64,000 nt of DNA, taken from positions 62,001-126,000 of the forward strand of contig DASVQI010000027.1 in the NCBI GenBank assembly GCA_036389255.1. The letters are read 5' to 3'. The stretch comes from JACVRN01 sp036389255 (GTDB taxonomy: Bacteria; Acidobacteriota; Blastocatellia; Pyrinomonadales; Pyrinomonadaceae). A program made the position numbers and the translations under genes. The notes below the pieces were generated by a model. The model worked only from the letters and a program-made list of their open reading frames with translations, had not been told where the DNA came from and did not search any database. Of this stretch, positions 1-9,201 are shown one piece after another; the stretch's first letter is position 1; every line of letters starts with the position of its first letter.

Positions 1-13
1 AAGTTCTTTTCAT
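1..13 (-). CDS. Start of a divergent gene (first four codons)
   Basis: An ATG on the minus strand at position 13 opens M-K-R-T and runs off the window. It is preceded by AGGAG (complement of 23-27) at good spacing. It would be divergent from the GntR gene. Nothing can be said about the product. Confidence 0.35.
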
Positions 14-156
14 GATAGGACTCTCCTGTTTTATCGGAAGCCGTTTCAACTCAGGGAGAGAAAGGAATGCTCCGAATTGTATGCCTATACTACGCGCCCG
101 GCAAGATATTTCTCAAGCCTGACCGGCCAACCCCGTAAGCTTCTTTAAAATTTCTC

Positions 157-192
157 TTGACCCGGAAATTGTATAGCAGTAGCATACAATTT
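157..192 (+). promoter_or_regulatory. Promoter with overlapping GntR operator
   Basis: TTGACC (157-162), a 17-base spacer and TAGCAT (180-185) form a sigma70-like promoter. A perfect 9-bp inverted repeat, AAATTGTAT (166-174) and ATACAATTT (184-192) around a 9-base spacer, covers the spacer and the -10 box. A dimeric GntR protein bound there would block polymerase, so autorepression by the gene directly downstream is the simple reading (inference). Confidence 0.7.
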
Positions 193-212
193 AACTTTGC
201 CCGAGGTGACCG

Positions 213-599
213 ATGTTTATTGTCGTGGATGAAAATGATGGCCGTCCGATTTACCGGCAGGTATCTGACGGCATCAGGGCGCTGATTGCCGGGGGCGAGC
301 TGCGCGAGGGGACGCAGTTGCCGCCCGTGCGTCAGTTGGCGGCTGACTTGGGCGTGAATTTGAACACGATTGCGACCGCTTACAGGGAGCTTCAGGCGGA
401 AGGGTTGATAACGGTGCGTCACGGGTCGGGCGCTGTGGTGGCTTCGTCAAGGGCGTTTGAGAGAGCGGACGAAGAGCTTCGCAGGCCGCTCAGGACTGCC
501 CTGACGCAGCTAGTGCTGGCGGGGCTCGCGCGCCCGGAGATTATGGGGATAGTGGCGGAAGAGCTGCGCTCTCTTCTGAAAGGGACTAAGCGAGGATAA
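213..599 (+). CDS. GntR-family transcriptional regulator, YtrA type
   Basis: A 128-residue DNA-binding regulator. The winged helix-turn-helix occupies about residues 10-75 (IYRQVSDGIRALIAGGEL, then QLPPVRQLAADLGVNLNT), followed by only a short helical tail. That shape is typical of the YtrA branch, which lacks the large effector domain of FadR or HutC types. YtrA-type regulators usually repress an adjacent transport or membrane operon in answer to cell-envelope stress. The start has GAGGTGA six bases upstream. A perfect palindrome over its own promoter (166-192) suggests autorepression, and the membrane-protein gene eight bases downstream is probably in the same operon. The effector is unknown. 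Confidence 0.9.
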   Translation: MFIVVDENDGRPIYRQVSDGIRALIAGGELREGTQLPPVRQLAADLGVNLNTIATAYRELQAEGLITVRHGSGAVVASSRAFERADEELRRPLRTALTQLVLAGLARPEIMGIVAEELRSLLKGTKRG

Positions 600-606
600 A
601 CCGAAG

Positions 607-1701
607 ATGCTGACGACGATTCTTATCTGGCTGCTGTTTGACGCGCTCTTGCTGGCGGGCTTCGTCTGGATGCCCGTGATGCGCGGCGAGGAGGCTTTCT
701 TCGGCGTGCGAGTCCGGCAGGAGTACTATCGCACGGAAGGGCGCGCGCTCTTTCGCCGCTACAAGTTCTGGCTGCTGATGCTCTTTGTGGAGATAGAGGC
801 CATAGGCATTCTGGTTTCGCTCTACAGGGCGGAGCTTCCACTGGCGCGCGTGGCGTCGCTCCCGCTCCTGATTCTGCCTGCCACCGTCCTATACGTTCTC
901 TTTTATAGAAAGGTGAAGCCCTTCGCGGCCACGGATGACGAAGGGCGCTTTGCCTCGGCCGTCAGGCGCAGGCACTTGAGCGAGTACACGAACATCTATC
1001 TTGAGGCGGTGATTCTTCTACTTACGGTCACGCCTTCGCTCTTCCTTATCTACTACTACCCGCGACTGCCGGAGAGAATCCCCGTTCACTGGAACTGGAG
1101 GGGAGAGCCGGACGGCTGGGCGCGCAAGTCCTTCGGCTCCGTCTTCGCTCTTTCGATGATGCTCGTATACCTGCAAGGGCTTTTCCTTCTAATCAAGCAC
1201 GGGCTGCTGACGGTGAAGATGACGCTTCCGGTAGAGGGGGCCAAAGAGTATTTGAAGGGCAAGGAGCAGTTCCTCTTTATGGTCATGAGGCTGATGGACT
1301 GCGTGCGAGTTCTGGTGGCGACAATGATGAGCGCGCTACTGCTCAACATAGTCTTCGGCAGCGTGGAGCACCTGCGCCGACTGACCATCATCGCCGGGGC
1401 GGTTGACGTTTTGAGCACGCTCCTGCTGGTCGCGGCTTGCATCTACTTCACGGTTCGGCTGGTGAGACTTGACCGCAGGCTGAAAAGGGCTGTCGGGCGC
1501 GTCTACGTGCAGCGCGGACGCGATGCGGCCAGATGGTACGCGGGCGGCCTCTTCTATTACAACCCTGACGACCCTGCGCTCTTCGTAGAGAAGCTGGTCG
1601 GCTTCGGCTACACCTTCAACATGGCAAACCGTTGGGTCTACGTTTACCTTGCTTACATGATTCTGCCTCCGCTCATCTTGAGCTGGGGGCTGACAAAGTG
1701 A
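607..1701 (+). CDS. DUF1648/DUF5808 multi-pass membrane protein
   Basis: A 364-residue integral membrane protein with about seven or eight hydrophobic segments. A DUF1648 block lies near residues 145-175 (LPERIPVHWNWRGEPDGW), a motif found in SdpI-like immunity and signalling proteins. Near the C-terminus is a DUF5808-like block (YYNPDDPALFVEK, GYTFN). The family is often encoded next to GntR or ArsR regulators, as here. It begins eight bases after the GntR gene and ends eight bases before the hydrolase start, so the three form one operon. The molecular function is not known. By analogy with SdpI it may sense or resist a membrane-active agent (inference). Confidence 0.85.
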   Translation: MLTTILIWLLFDALLLAGFVWMPVMRGEEAFFGVRVRQEYYRTEGRALFRRYKFWLLMLFVEIEAIGILVSLYRAELPLARVASLPLLILPATVLYVLFYRKVKPFAATDDEGRFASAVRRRHLSEYTNIYLEAVILLLTVTPSLFLIYYYPRLPERIPVHWNWRGEPDGWARKSFGSVFALSMMLVYLQGLFLLIKHGLLTVKMTLPVEGAKEYLKGKEQFLFMVMRLMDCVRVLVATMMSALLLNIVFGSVEHLRRLTIIAGAVDVLSTLLLVAACIYFTVRLVRLDRRLKRAVGRVYVQRGRDAARWYAGGLFYYNPDDPALFVEKLVGFGYTFNMANRWVYVYLAYMILPPLILSWGLTK

Positions 1702-1709
1702 GAGAGATT

Positions 1710-3470
1710 ATGAAAACAGTCCTTTGCCTGCTCATTCCTCTTTTTTTGCTGCCTGCGGGCGCGGCCGGGCAGCAGTCGCCGCAGGATAAGACGACGACGG
1801 GCGCGCAGGCTCTTCCGGCGGCTTCGCCCTTTCTCTCTACGAAAATCTGCGGCAAGGGGGTGTTTCTGCTCTACGCGGGAGCAGACCTTCTGGGGCGCGA
1901 GAGCTTTGAGATTCAGTGCGGGCCGAACGGTTATCGCGGGAGCGGTAACACGAACCTGAAGATTCCGGGCGGCACGCTCAATCAGGACACATCTATTGAG
2001 CTTGATAGAGAGGGCGTGCCTCAAAGCTTCTCTGTGAAGGGCAGCGCGGGAGGAACCACTTTTGAGCAGGCGACCCTTTTCAAGGATGGCAAAGCTACGA
2101 CTACCGCAGGCGGCGAGACGCAGGAGCTTCCTTACACGAACCGCGCCGCAGTCTTCGTTAATGCTGTCACCTATCTTATGCAATTCATGGGCGCGCGTTA
2201 TGACACTGCGGGCGCGGGCGCGCAGAACGTGCCGCTCTTTCCCAACCTCAACGCGCAGATGGAGCGCACCGGGCGTGATGAAGTAACGGCTACTAATGCT
2301 GCGGCTGCCGCGCGGCCCGTCTACTTCGACCGCTACTCACTGAACCTCGCGGGGGCCGTGAGCTTCGTGCTGTGGACGGATTCGGACGGGCGGCTGGCGA
2401 TGGTTTACGTACCGTCCCAAAAATTCTTGGCCGCGCGCGAAGAGTACGCCGCTTTTATAGAGCCGCTTCAGAATGCGCTGGCTGCGAAAGTGAAAGGCAC
2501 CGTGCCGGATTACAGCGCGCCTACGGCCGCTCCCTTCACGGCCGAAGAGGTCAGCGTAGAGGCCAAGGGCTTCAAGCTGGCAGGCACGCTGCTTCTGCCA
2601 AAGACAGGCAAGCGACCCTTTCCGGCTGTGGTGATGAGCACCGGCTCAGGTCAGCAGGAGCGCGACAGTAACATTCCGGGGCTCGCAGGCTACAGGCCCT
2701 TTAGACAGATTGCTGAATACCTTGCTGCGCGCGGCATTGCAGTCCTTCGCGCAGATGATAGAGGCGTGGGCAATTCGGGCGGGCGTGACACGCTGAACAC
2801 GGTCACTACCTTCGACTTTGCCGACGACGTGCGGGCGCAGGTCGCCTACTTGCGCTCCCGCCCGGACATAGACCCGTCTCGCATAGTCGTCATTGGCCAC
2901 AGCGAAGGCGGGGTCATAGCGCCGCTTGTAGCCGCTTCGGACGCGCGGCTCGCTGGCATAGTTCTCATGGCCGGAACCGCCAAGACTGGCGAAGAGGTTC
3001 TGCGCTTTCAACTGAACTATGCGACGGAGAACAATCCACGGTTATCCGAAGAGGAGAAGGCAAAGCGACGTGCCGAGACTGAAGGCTTTATCCGAGCGAT
3101 TAAGGAGAACGGGGACGTTTCAAAATACCCCGCCATGCTGCGCGGCCTGAGCAGCCCTTGGGGCAGGGCCTTTCTCACTTACGACCCCTTGACCACAATA
3201 CGAAAGGTGCGCCAGCCCATGCTCATCTTGCAGGGCGCGCTTGACCGGCAGGTGACGGCCGAGCAGGCACGCGCGCTGGAAGAGGCCGCGCGTAAAAGCG
3301 GCAACAAGGACGTGACGGTGCGCCTCTTCCCGAACCTCAACCACCTGTTTCTCCCCGCCAAAAGCGGGGCGGAAACCGAGTACTCCGGCCTTGAGACTTA
3401 CAGCCTGAGCGACGATGTATTACAAGCTATTGCGGGCTGGCTTCAGGTCAGGCTCAAAGTCGGAAAGTAA
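1710..3470 (+). CDS. Exported alpha/beta hydrolase (586 aa)
   Basis: A serine hydrolase with an N-terminal signal peptide (MKTVLCLLIPLFLLPAGAAG). The start at 1710 is chosen because the signal peptide begins there, and an upstream in-frame start would run through the end of the previous gene. The N-terminal third is a beta-rich region of unknown role. The alpha/beta-hydrolase fold covers about residues 290-580, with the nucleophile in GHSEGG, the acid in LQGALDRQ, the histidine in NLNHLFLP and a typical DDRGVGNS turn. Relatives are annotated as acyl-peptide or ester hydrolases. The substrate cannot be told. It is the third gene of the GntR operon and may be periplasmic. Confidence 0.85.
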   Translation: MKTVLCLLIPLFLLPAGAAGQQSPQDKTTTGAQALPAASPFLSTKICGKGVFLLYAGADLLGRESFEIQCGPNGYRGSGNTNLKIPGGTLNQDTSIELDREGVPQSFSVKGSAGGTTFEQATLFKDGKATTTAGGETQELPYTNRAAVFVNAVTYLMQFMGARYDTAGAGAQNVPLFPNLNAQMERTGRDEVTATNAAAAARPVYFDRYSLNLAGAVSFVLWTDSDGRLAMVYVPSQKFLAAREEYAAFIEPLQNALAAKVKGTVPDYSAPTAAPFTAEEVSVEAKGFKLAGTLLLPKTGKRPFPAVVMSTGSGQQERDSNIPGLAGYRPFRQIAEYLAARGIAVLRADDRGVGNSGGRDTLNTVTTFDFADDVRAQVAYLRSRPDIDPSRIVVIGHSEGGVIAPLVAASDARLAGIVLMAGTAKTGEEVLRFQLNYATENNPRLSEEEKAKRRAETEGFIRAIKENGDVSKYPAMLRGLSSPWGRAFLTYDPLTTIRKVRQPMLILQGALDRQVTAEQARALEEAARKSGNKDVTVRLFPNLNHLFLPAKSGAETEYSGLETYSLSDDVLQAIAGWLQVRLKVGK

Positions 3471-3636
3471 GCTTTAATCCATTTCTCAGCGCCATAATCC
3501 TTGACACCCGTTCGCCCTCTGGTGGACGATTGCCGTGCTGGCGAGGAACCTTCCATCCATCATTTCCAGTTCCTCTCGCTGAGGGAGCCGCTCTGCCTCC
3601 CTAACTCAAACAATCTCCTGACCCGGAGGTCACGTT

Positions 3637-6600
3637 ATGCGCTCAACTCTACAGACACGCAGACTCACAAACAGATGCCCCTTCATCCGGCGCACGCTTC
3701 TGCTACTCGCAGCCTTCTCTATACTTGCGTCAACGGCCGCCGCGCAGAGCGAGCAGGAGAAGCGCTCCGCCGCGGAGAAGCTGGTGGCCGAGGCCAAGCA
3801 GACTGCCGGCGCGGGCACGGTAGAAGCTTACAATCAGGCAATCAAGAAGTTCGAGCAGGCGCTGGCCATCTACAAAGAGATAGGTGACAGTAAATTCGAG
3901 GCCAAGACGCTGACCAACATAGGCATCATCTACATGTGGGCCAATGAGCGTCAGAGCGCGCTCGATTATCTTTCCCGTGCCCTGCCGCTCGCGCGCGCCG
4001 CGCAGGACGCGCGCACGGAAGGGCTCGTACTCTCCATGACGGGCGAAATCTATTACTCGCTGGGAGACATGCGAAAGGCCATCAGCTATCAGGAGCAGGC
4101 TCTGCCGAAGGTGCGCGAGGCGGGCGACCGTAATCTTGAAGCCGCCGTCATGAACGACATTGCCAACGCGCAGGACATTCTGGGCGATAAGCAGAAGGCG
4201 CTGGACGCATACCTTCTGGCGCAGGCGATTGCGCGCGAGACTGGCAACCGCGACGGCGAAGCCACCACGCTCAACAACATCGGCATGGTTTATCACAGCA
4301 TGGGCGAGTCCCAGAAGGCTCTGGATTATTACATGAAGGCTCTGGGCATCAGGCAGGAGATTAAGGACAAGAACGGCGAGGCCGCCGCGCTCAACAACAT
4401 AGGAAACCTCTACAACATTCTGGGCGATAACCAGAAGGCGCTGGAATATCTGAAGCAGGCGCTGTCGCTGATGAAGGCTTTGGGCGATAGAAGCGGCGTG
4501 GCTACGGCGCTGGGCAACGTGGCCAACATCTTTCAGGATTTGGGCAGGAATCAGGAGGCCCTTGATTACTACCTTCAGGCTCTGGACATGAAGCGCGAGA
4601 TTGGAGACCGCGTGAGCGAGGCCACCACGCTTAATAACATAGGCCAGCTTTACGGCAATCTGGGCCAGTATCCGGAAGCGCTCAAGTATTACGGGCAGGC
4701 TGTAGAGGTCGCGCACGCCGTCGGTGATACGCGCACGGAAGCCGCCACGCTCACCAACATGGGCGCGGTCTATTCTTGGACGGGCGATAAGCAGAAGGCT
4801 TTGAGCTACTACGTGCAGGCTCTGCCGCTAAGGCGTGCCGTCAGGGACAGCGACGGCGAGGCTACCACGCTCTTTAACATGGCGGTCGTCAAGCGTGACC
4901 TCGGAAATCTGGACGAATCACGGCAGAACATAGAGACGGCAATCGAGCTTGTCGAAAGCCTGCGCACCAGAATTAGCAACCGCGAGTTGCGCACCTCTTA
5001 CTTCGCCACCGTGCAGAATTACTACAGCTTTTACATAGACCTGCTGATGCGGCTGCACAAGCAGCGTCCGGGCGCGGGCAACGACGCCAGAGCCCTGCAA
5101 ACTAGCGAGCGCGCAAGGGCACGCGCCCTGCTGGAAACCTTGGCCGAATCCAACGCGGACATACGTCAGGGCGTTGACCCGATGCTGGTCGAGCGAGAGC
5201 GAGAGCTTAAAAAACAGCTCAACGCGAAGGCACAGGAGCAGATTAAGCTGCTGACGAGCGCTCACACCGACGCGCAGGCCGGGGCAATCGGCAGCGAGAT
5301 TGACCGCCTGACGACGCAGCTTCAGCAAGTCGAGACTCAGATAAGACAGACGAGCCCGCGCTACGCTGCGCTGACCCAGCCGCAGCCTCTCTCGCTCAAA
5401 GAGATTCAGGCGGGCGTGCTAGATGATGACACGCTGCTTCTGGAATATTCGCTCGGCCTGCCGCACAGCTATTTATGGGTCGTCAGCACGACTTCAATCA
5501 CGAGTTACGAGCTGCCGCGCCGCGAAGAGATAGAAGAGTCCGCGCGCCGCGTCTACGAACTGCTTAACGCGCGCAACCGCCGCGTGGAGGGTGAAACGGT
5601 AGAGCAGAGACGCGCACGCATCTCGCGCGCTGACGCGCAGTACGCGGCGGCCTCCGCAGAATTAAGCAGAAAGATACTCGCGCCGGTGGCGAAACAGTTG
5701 GCCAACAAGCGGCTGCTCGTAGTCGCGGACGGCGTCCTGAATTACATTCCCTTCGCGGCCTTGCCCGACCCTTCGGACATCAGAGCGCCGCTCGTAGTCA
5801 AACATGAGATTGTAAACCTGCCTTCGGCCTCTACGCTCGCCGTGCTGCGCGCCGAAGTCCGGGACAGGAGGCCAGCAGCAAGAACGGTCGCAGTCCTTGC
5901 AGACCCAGTGTTTGACGAAGACGACGAGCGCGTAAAGGTTGACGGGAATAATGCGAAGCCAGTCAGCCAGCCGAGACGACGAACGCGACGCAGACGCGAC
6001 TTGCCTCTGGGCATGGAGCAGTCGCTCACGGAATCCGGCATGAGGGACGCGGGCCTTGAGATTCCCAGACTCCCCGGCACGCGTCAGGAAGCCTTGAAGA
6101 TTCTCTCGCTCGTGCCGCAGAGCGAAAGCAAACAGGCTTTCGACTTCGCGGCCAGCCGCGCCAATGCCACGAGCGGCGAGCTGTCGCAGTACCGCTTTAT
6201 ACACTTCGCCACGCACGGGTTCCTAAACAGCCTTCATCCTGAGCTATCCGGCATAGTGCTTTCGATGGTTGACGAGCAGGGGCGCGGGCAGGATGGTTTC
6301 CTGCGCGCCACGGACATCTTCAACCTCAAGCTTCCGGCCGAGCTGGTCGTGCTGAGCGCGTGTCAGACAGGGCTCGGCAAGGAGATTAAGGGCGAAGGGC
6401 TGGTAGGACTCACGCGCGGGTTTATGTACGCTGGCTCGCCGCGCGTAGTCGTCAGCCTATGGAGCGTTTCTGACGCGGGAACGGCCGAATTGATGACTCG
6501 CTTTTATCAAGCGATGCTCAAGGACGGAATGCGCTCGGCCGCAGCGCTTCGAGCCGCGCAGGTTTCACTACTGAAAGAGAAGCGTTGGGAGCAGCCCTTC

Positions 6601-6639
6601 TACTGGGCCGCCTTCACGCTGCAAGGCGAATGGCGATGA
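3637..6639 (+). CDS. Secreted TPR-CHAT domain protein
   Basis: A 1000-residue protein. After a basic N-terminus and a hydrophobic signal-like segment ending STAAAQ, roughly ten tetratricopeptide repeats fill residues 45-435. A helical linker follows, then a CHAT domain (about 690-1000). CHAT is a caspase-like cysteine-protease fold (clan CD). The catalytic pair is visible as His860 in FATHGF and Cys909 in LSACQTG. The start has GGAGG nine bases upstream. TPR-CHAT proteins act in regulated proteolysis and some are CRISPR or gasdermin partners, but none of those partners is nearby. The apparent signal peptide would put this one outside the cytoplasm. It looks monocistronic. Confidence 0.88.
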   Translation: MRSTLQTRRLTNRCPFIRRTLLLLAAFSILASTAAAQSEQEKRSAAEKLVAEAKQTAGAGTVEAYNQAIKKFEQALAIYKEIGDSKFEAKTLTNIGIIYMWANERQSALDYLSRALPLARAAQDARTEGLVLSMTGEIYYSLGDMRKAISYQEQALPKVREAGDRNLEAAVMNDIANAQDILGDKQKALDAYLLAQAIARETGNRDGEATTLNNIGMVYHSMGESQKALDYYMKALGIRQEIKDKNGEAAALNNIGNLYNILGDNQKALEYLKQALSLMKALGDRSGVATALGNVANIFQDLGRNQEALDYYLQALDMKREIGDRVSEATTLNNIGQLYGNLGQYPEALKYYGQAVEVAHAVGDTRTEAATLTNMGAVYSWTGDKQKALSYYVQALPLRRAVRDSDGEATTLFNMAVVKRDLGNLDESRQNIETAIELVESLRTRISNRELRTSYFATVQNYYSFYIDLLMRLHKQRPGAGNDARALQTSERARARALLETLAESNADIRQGVDPMLVERERELKKQLNAKAQEQIKLLTSAHTDAQAGAIGSEIDRLTTQLQQVETQIRQTSPRYAALTQPQPLSLKEIQAGVLDDDTLLLEYSLGLPHSYLWVVSTTSITSYELPRREEIEESARRVYELLNARNRRVEGETVEQRRARISRADAQYAAASAELSRKILAPVAKQLANKRLLVVADGVLNYIPFAALPDPSDIRAPLVVKHEIVNLPSASTLAVLRAEVRDRRPAARTVAVLADPVFDEDDERVKVDGNNAKPVSQPRRRTRRRRDLPLGMEQSLTESGMRDAGLEIPRLPGTRQEALKILSLVPQSESKQAFDFAASRANATSGELSQYRFIHFATHGFLNSLHPELSGIVLSMVDEQGRGQDGFLRATDIFNLKLPAELVVLSACQTGLGKEIKGEGLVGLTRGFMYAGSPRVVVSLWSVSDAGTAELMTRFYQAMLKDGMRSAAALRAAQVSLLKEKRWEQPFYWAAFTLQGEWR

Positions 6640-6664
6640 GCGCATAGCGACATACGACGACGGG

Positions 6665-7993
6665 TTAGCGACGTGCCAGCTCAAGAGCCGTGCCGGCATC
6701 CTGTTCAGCGCCGCGCACTATGATGACTGTGTCGCCTTCGCGCCTGATTATGACTAGGCGACCGGCCGCTCTCCAGAGCGTTTGAGCGGTGTCGCCCTCG
6801 GCGAGCGAGCCTGCCTGACTGGAGCCTGCGCGCAGCTTCTCCGCGTCGTTGTAGGCGCGGAAGAACTCTTCAGCATCGCGGCTGCTGTCCCAGCTTGTCT
6901 TCCAGACAAAGAGCGGGTGCGCGCCATCTCGCTCGAATAGAAATGCCCGGTCGCCGCCCCAGCCTGCCGCAGCGCGAATAGCATCTCTTTCGTTGATGCC
7001 CGCCATGAGGATGCCGCGCGCTCCTATCTCACCGAGCGGCGTAGAGGTCACAAGCCGCCAGCCGTTGGAGCCGAACGCGGCTTCGTCCAAGCCAACTGAG
7101 CGCGGGCGCTCGTTCTGAAAATATTTTTCGGGATGCAGAATCTGCTCGCTCGATAGTGGCGTGCGGCTGTAAAGCTCGTTGACGCCGCGCTCGCCTGCTT
7201 TGCGCCGTACCTCTTCCACGAATCGCGCGCCGTCGCGGTAGCGGAACGAAAATGTCTCTATGAGAAGCGGCGGAAAGAGTTGTCCAGCCTCCCTGCGATA
7301 AACCTGAAAGCGCTCGCGCTCCTGACGCGCTATCTCTTCCAGCGTCTTGCGCCCGTAAGCATCGCCCTCTTCCAGCCGGCGCTGGACGTTCATGGCGTCG
7401 CCCTCTATGACGGCAAAGAGCGCCTCCGTTCTATCAAGGTCGTAGGGGCGCACGACCAGCAGCTTCATCAAATCAAAGTGCTGATCCTGCAAGGCGTGCG
7501 TAAACTCGTGCGCCAGCAGGTAGCGGTCTGCCGTCTTGTCCACCAGCAAGACCTGTTTGTCCAGAGGCGAGTAGGTCGCAGCCGCAGACACGGCCGCAAA
7601 GCTTCCGGCCAGAGCAGCCAAATCCGTGCCTTCCGGCAGCACGCCGCCCGCCGAAGCCAGCCGACCGAACGCACGCATCTCTTCGCCGCCCAGCACCTCA
7701 GCCATCTCGGTCGTGCGCTTGCCGTATTCCCAGCCGGAAAGCTCCGTCATCCCGACCTCACCCGTAAAAGAGAGGTCGCGAAGGCTAGAAGATTCCCGCA
7801 TGGCCCGCTCGCGCATGGAGCGCAATTCCGGCGTCAGAGGACGCGCAGGCAACGGCGGCAAGCTTCGCGCAACCGGCACTGTCGCGGCCGGGGCAATGCT
7901 GGTACGCGACGACTGCTTCCCGCAGGAAGAGAGCGCCACCGAGATAATAACGGCGATTAAAATCAGGAATTTTCCCTTGGCCCCTGTACGCAT
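6665..7993 (-). CDS. Lipoprotein with HExxH metallopeptidase-like motif
   Basis: A 442-residue predicted lipoprotein. The N-terminus has a hydrophobic core and a lipobox (VALSSC). An HEFTHALQDQ sequence near residue 162 matches the HExxH zinc-binding motif and sits in an AHEFTHALQDQHFD context common to uncharacterised bacterial proteins with a membrane-anchored peptidase-like domain. The remainder has no domain I recognise. The ATG at 7993 is preferred over an in-frame TTG two codons upstream; no clear ribosome-binding site is visible. It converges on the CHAT gene with 25 bases between stops. Whether it cleaves protein is unproven. Confidence 0.75.
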   Translation of the reverse strand: MRTGAKGKFLILIAVIISVALSSCGKQSSRTSIAPAATVPVARSLPPLPARPLTPELRSMRERAMRESSSLRDLSFTGEVGMTELSGWEYGKRTTEMAEVLGGEEMRAFGRLASAGGVLPEGTDLAALAGSFAAVSAAATYSPLDKQVLLVDKTADRYLLAHEFTHALQDQHFDLMKLLVVRPYDLDRTEALFAVIEGDAMNVQRRLEEGDAYGRKTLEEIARQERERFQVYRREAGQLFPPLLIETFSFRYRDGARFVEEVRRKAGERGVNELYSRTPLSSEQILHPEKYFQNERPRSVGLDEAAFGSNGWRLVTSTPLGEIGARGILMAGINERDAIRAAAGWGGDRAFLFERDGAHPLFVWKTSWDSSRDAEEFFRAYNDAEKLRAGSSQAGSLAEGDTAQTLWRAAGRLVIIRREGDTVIIVRGAEQDAGTALELARR

Positions 7994-8108
7994 AGCCAAG
8001 TTTAGACGCAGGAAAGAGGCGGTGAGATGTAAACGGTTTGACTGGTGGGTAAAAGTCGCAGCGCGCGGGATTCAAACCCGCAGGCTCATGATTCGTCAAG
8101 GCTTAAAT

Positions 8109-9107
8109 TCATCTGGCATAGTAGCCGCGCTTGGTGCGCGCAGCGAGGTCTGGGCGGCCCACTAGCTGCACTGTGACGCTGCGCCATGAGCCGTTCCGTT
8201 CCCTGTTCTTCGGGCGATAACCTATGCTGTAGACGGTTCCAAGGTCTCTTATCACCTGCTCATAAACGCCCTTCAAGTCCTCCACCTTGCGCGCCCGGTA
8301 AACGATGCTCCCGCTCTCCGCCGCCAGTTGCGCCAGTTGCTGCCGTGCGAGGACGTAAGTGCTTTCGGTGGCGAGCCCTTTTTCAATCATCTCTTTCTCG
8401 GTGTCCAGATAGATTGGCAGCAGTATAATGTCGGAGCCCCGCACCTCTTCCAGCAACTCATCAAAGCTCATGGCGGAGCCATCGCCGTTTATATCCGGCA
8501 GAGCGTTATCAACGCCGTCCGTCATCATTATGACGGCCCTGCGGCGCGATGCGTCAGCGACCACCTTTTTCAAAACGAAGTCGAGAGAGTCCCAGAAGCT
8601 AGTGCCTCCCGTGGGCTTCTCTATCCTCTTGATTCGCTCAAAGAGCGCCTGTCTATCCGAAGTCAGGGGCGAAATAAGTTGAGCGCTGCTGGTGAAGGTA
8701 ACTATACCTATGCGGTCTGTAGGGCGCGCGGCCTCTACAAAGCGACGGGCGCTCTTCTTTATCAAGTCCAGCTTCTTCGCGGTAGAGCCGGAGAGGTCAA
8801 TCAGAAGCACAAGGTCGAAGGGAGCTGACGCCGCAGCGAAGAAGCTTATCTCTTCCTGCTCGCCGTTCTCCAGCACTACGAAATCCTTCTGCTGCAACTC
8901 GCCCACGGGCGTTTTGGCATTGCGGCTGAAAACGCTCACGTTCAAATCAACCAGCCCTGTGTCAATAGTGATAGTCTCATCAACCGGCTCGGTCGTCTGC
9001 GCGGAAGCATCGCAAGCAAGAGCGAAAAGCAGAAAGAACAGAACGGACACTTTTATGCCCGAAGATAAAAAGGCGGCTTCCAATAATCTCTTTCCTTCAA
9101 CCTGCAT
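8109..9107 (-). CDS. Secreted VWA-domain protein, acidobacterial type
   Basis: A 332-residue protein of the VWFA-related acidobacterial family. A hydrophobic signal segment (VSVLFFLLFALACDASA) is followed by a short beta-rich head (DLNVSVFSRN, QKDFVVLENGEQEEISFF) and one VWA domain with the MIDAS DLSGST, a threonine loop and MMTDGVDNALPD. It ends with the conserved VYSIGYRPKNRERNGSWRSV and a GYYAR terminus. A GTG seven codons upstream (9128) is an alternative start; neither has a strong ribosome-binding site. VWA domains bind metal and protein ligands, but the function of this abundant family is unknown. It is a paralogue of the gene at 9814-11529. Confidence 0.88.
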   Translation of the reverse strand: MQVEGKRLLEAAFLSSGIKVSVLFFLLFALACDASAQTTEPVDETITIDTGLVDLNVSVFSRNAKTPVGELQQKDFVVLENGEQEEISFFAAASAPFDLVLLIDLSGSTAKKLDLIKKSARRFVEAARPTDRIGIVTFTSSAQLISPLTSDRQALFERIKRIEKPTGGTSFWDSLDFVLKKVVADASRRRAVIMMTDGVDNALPDINGDGSAMSFDELLEEVRGSDIILLPIYLDTEKEMIEKGLATESTYVLARQQLAQLAAESGSIVYRARKVEDLKGVYEQVIRDLGTVYSIGYRPKNRERNGSWRSVTVQLVGRPDLAARTKRGYYAR

Positions 9108-9201
9108 GATTGCTATAATTCGCCCCACCTCATCTACAACAAGTGCTTAATCTATCTTAGCCGACGCCGTTTTGTTATTATTCCAGAGCGGAGGCACTCC
9201 A

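Noticed and set aside
3730..4716. Long open frame on the minus strand opposite the TPR gene
   Set aside because: It is the antisense shadow of the repeat-rich TPR coding sequence, with no ribosome-binding site or plausible protein pattern.
8065..8081. GCGGG-ATTCAAA-CCCGC, a tRNA T-arm-like stem with a 7-base loop
   Set aside because: On the minus strand the loop reads TTTGAAT, lacking the invariant C of the T-loop, and no acceptor, D or anticodon arms fit around it; it may be a chance stem or a tRNA fragment.
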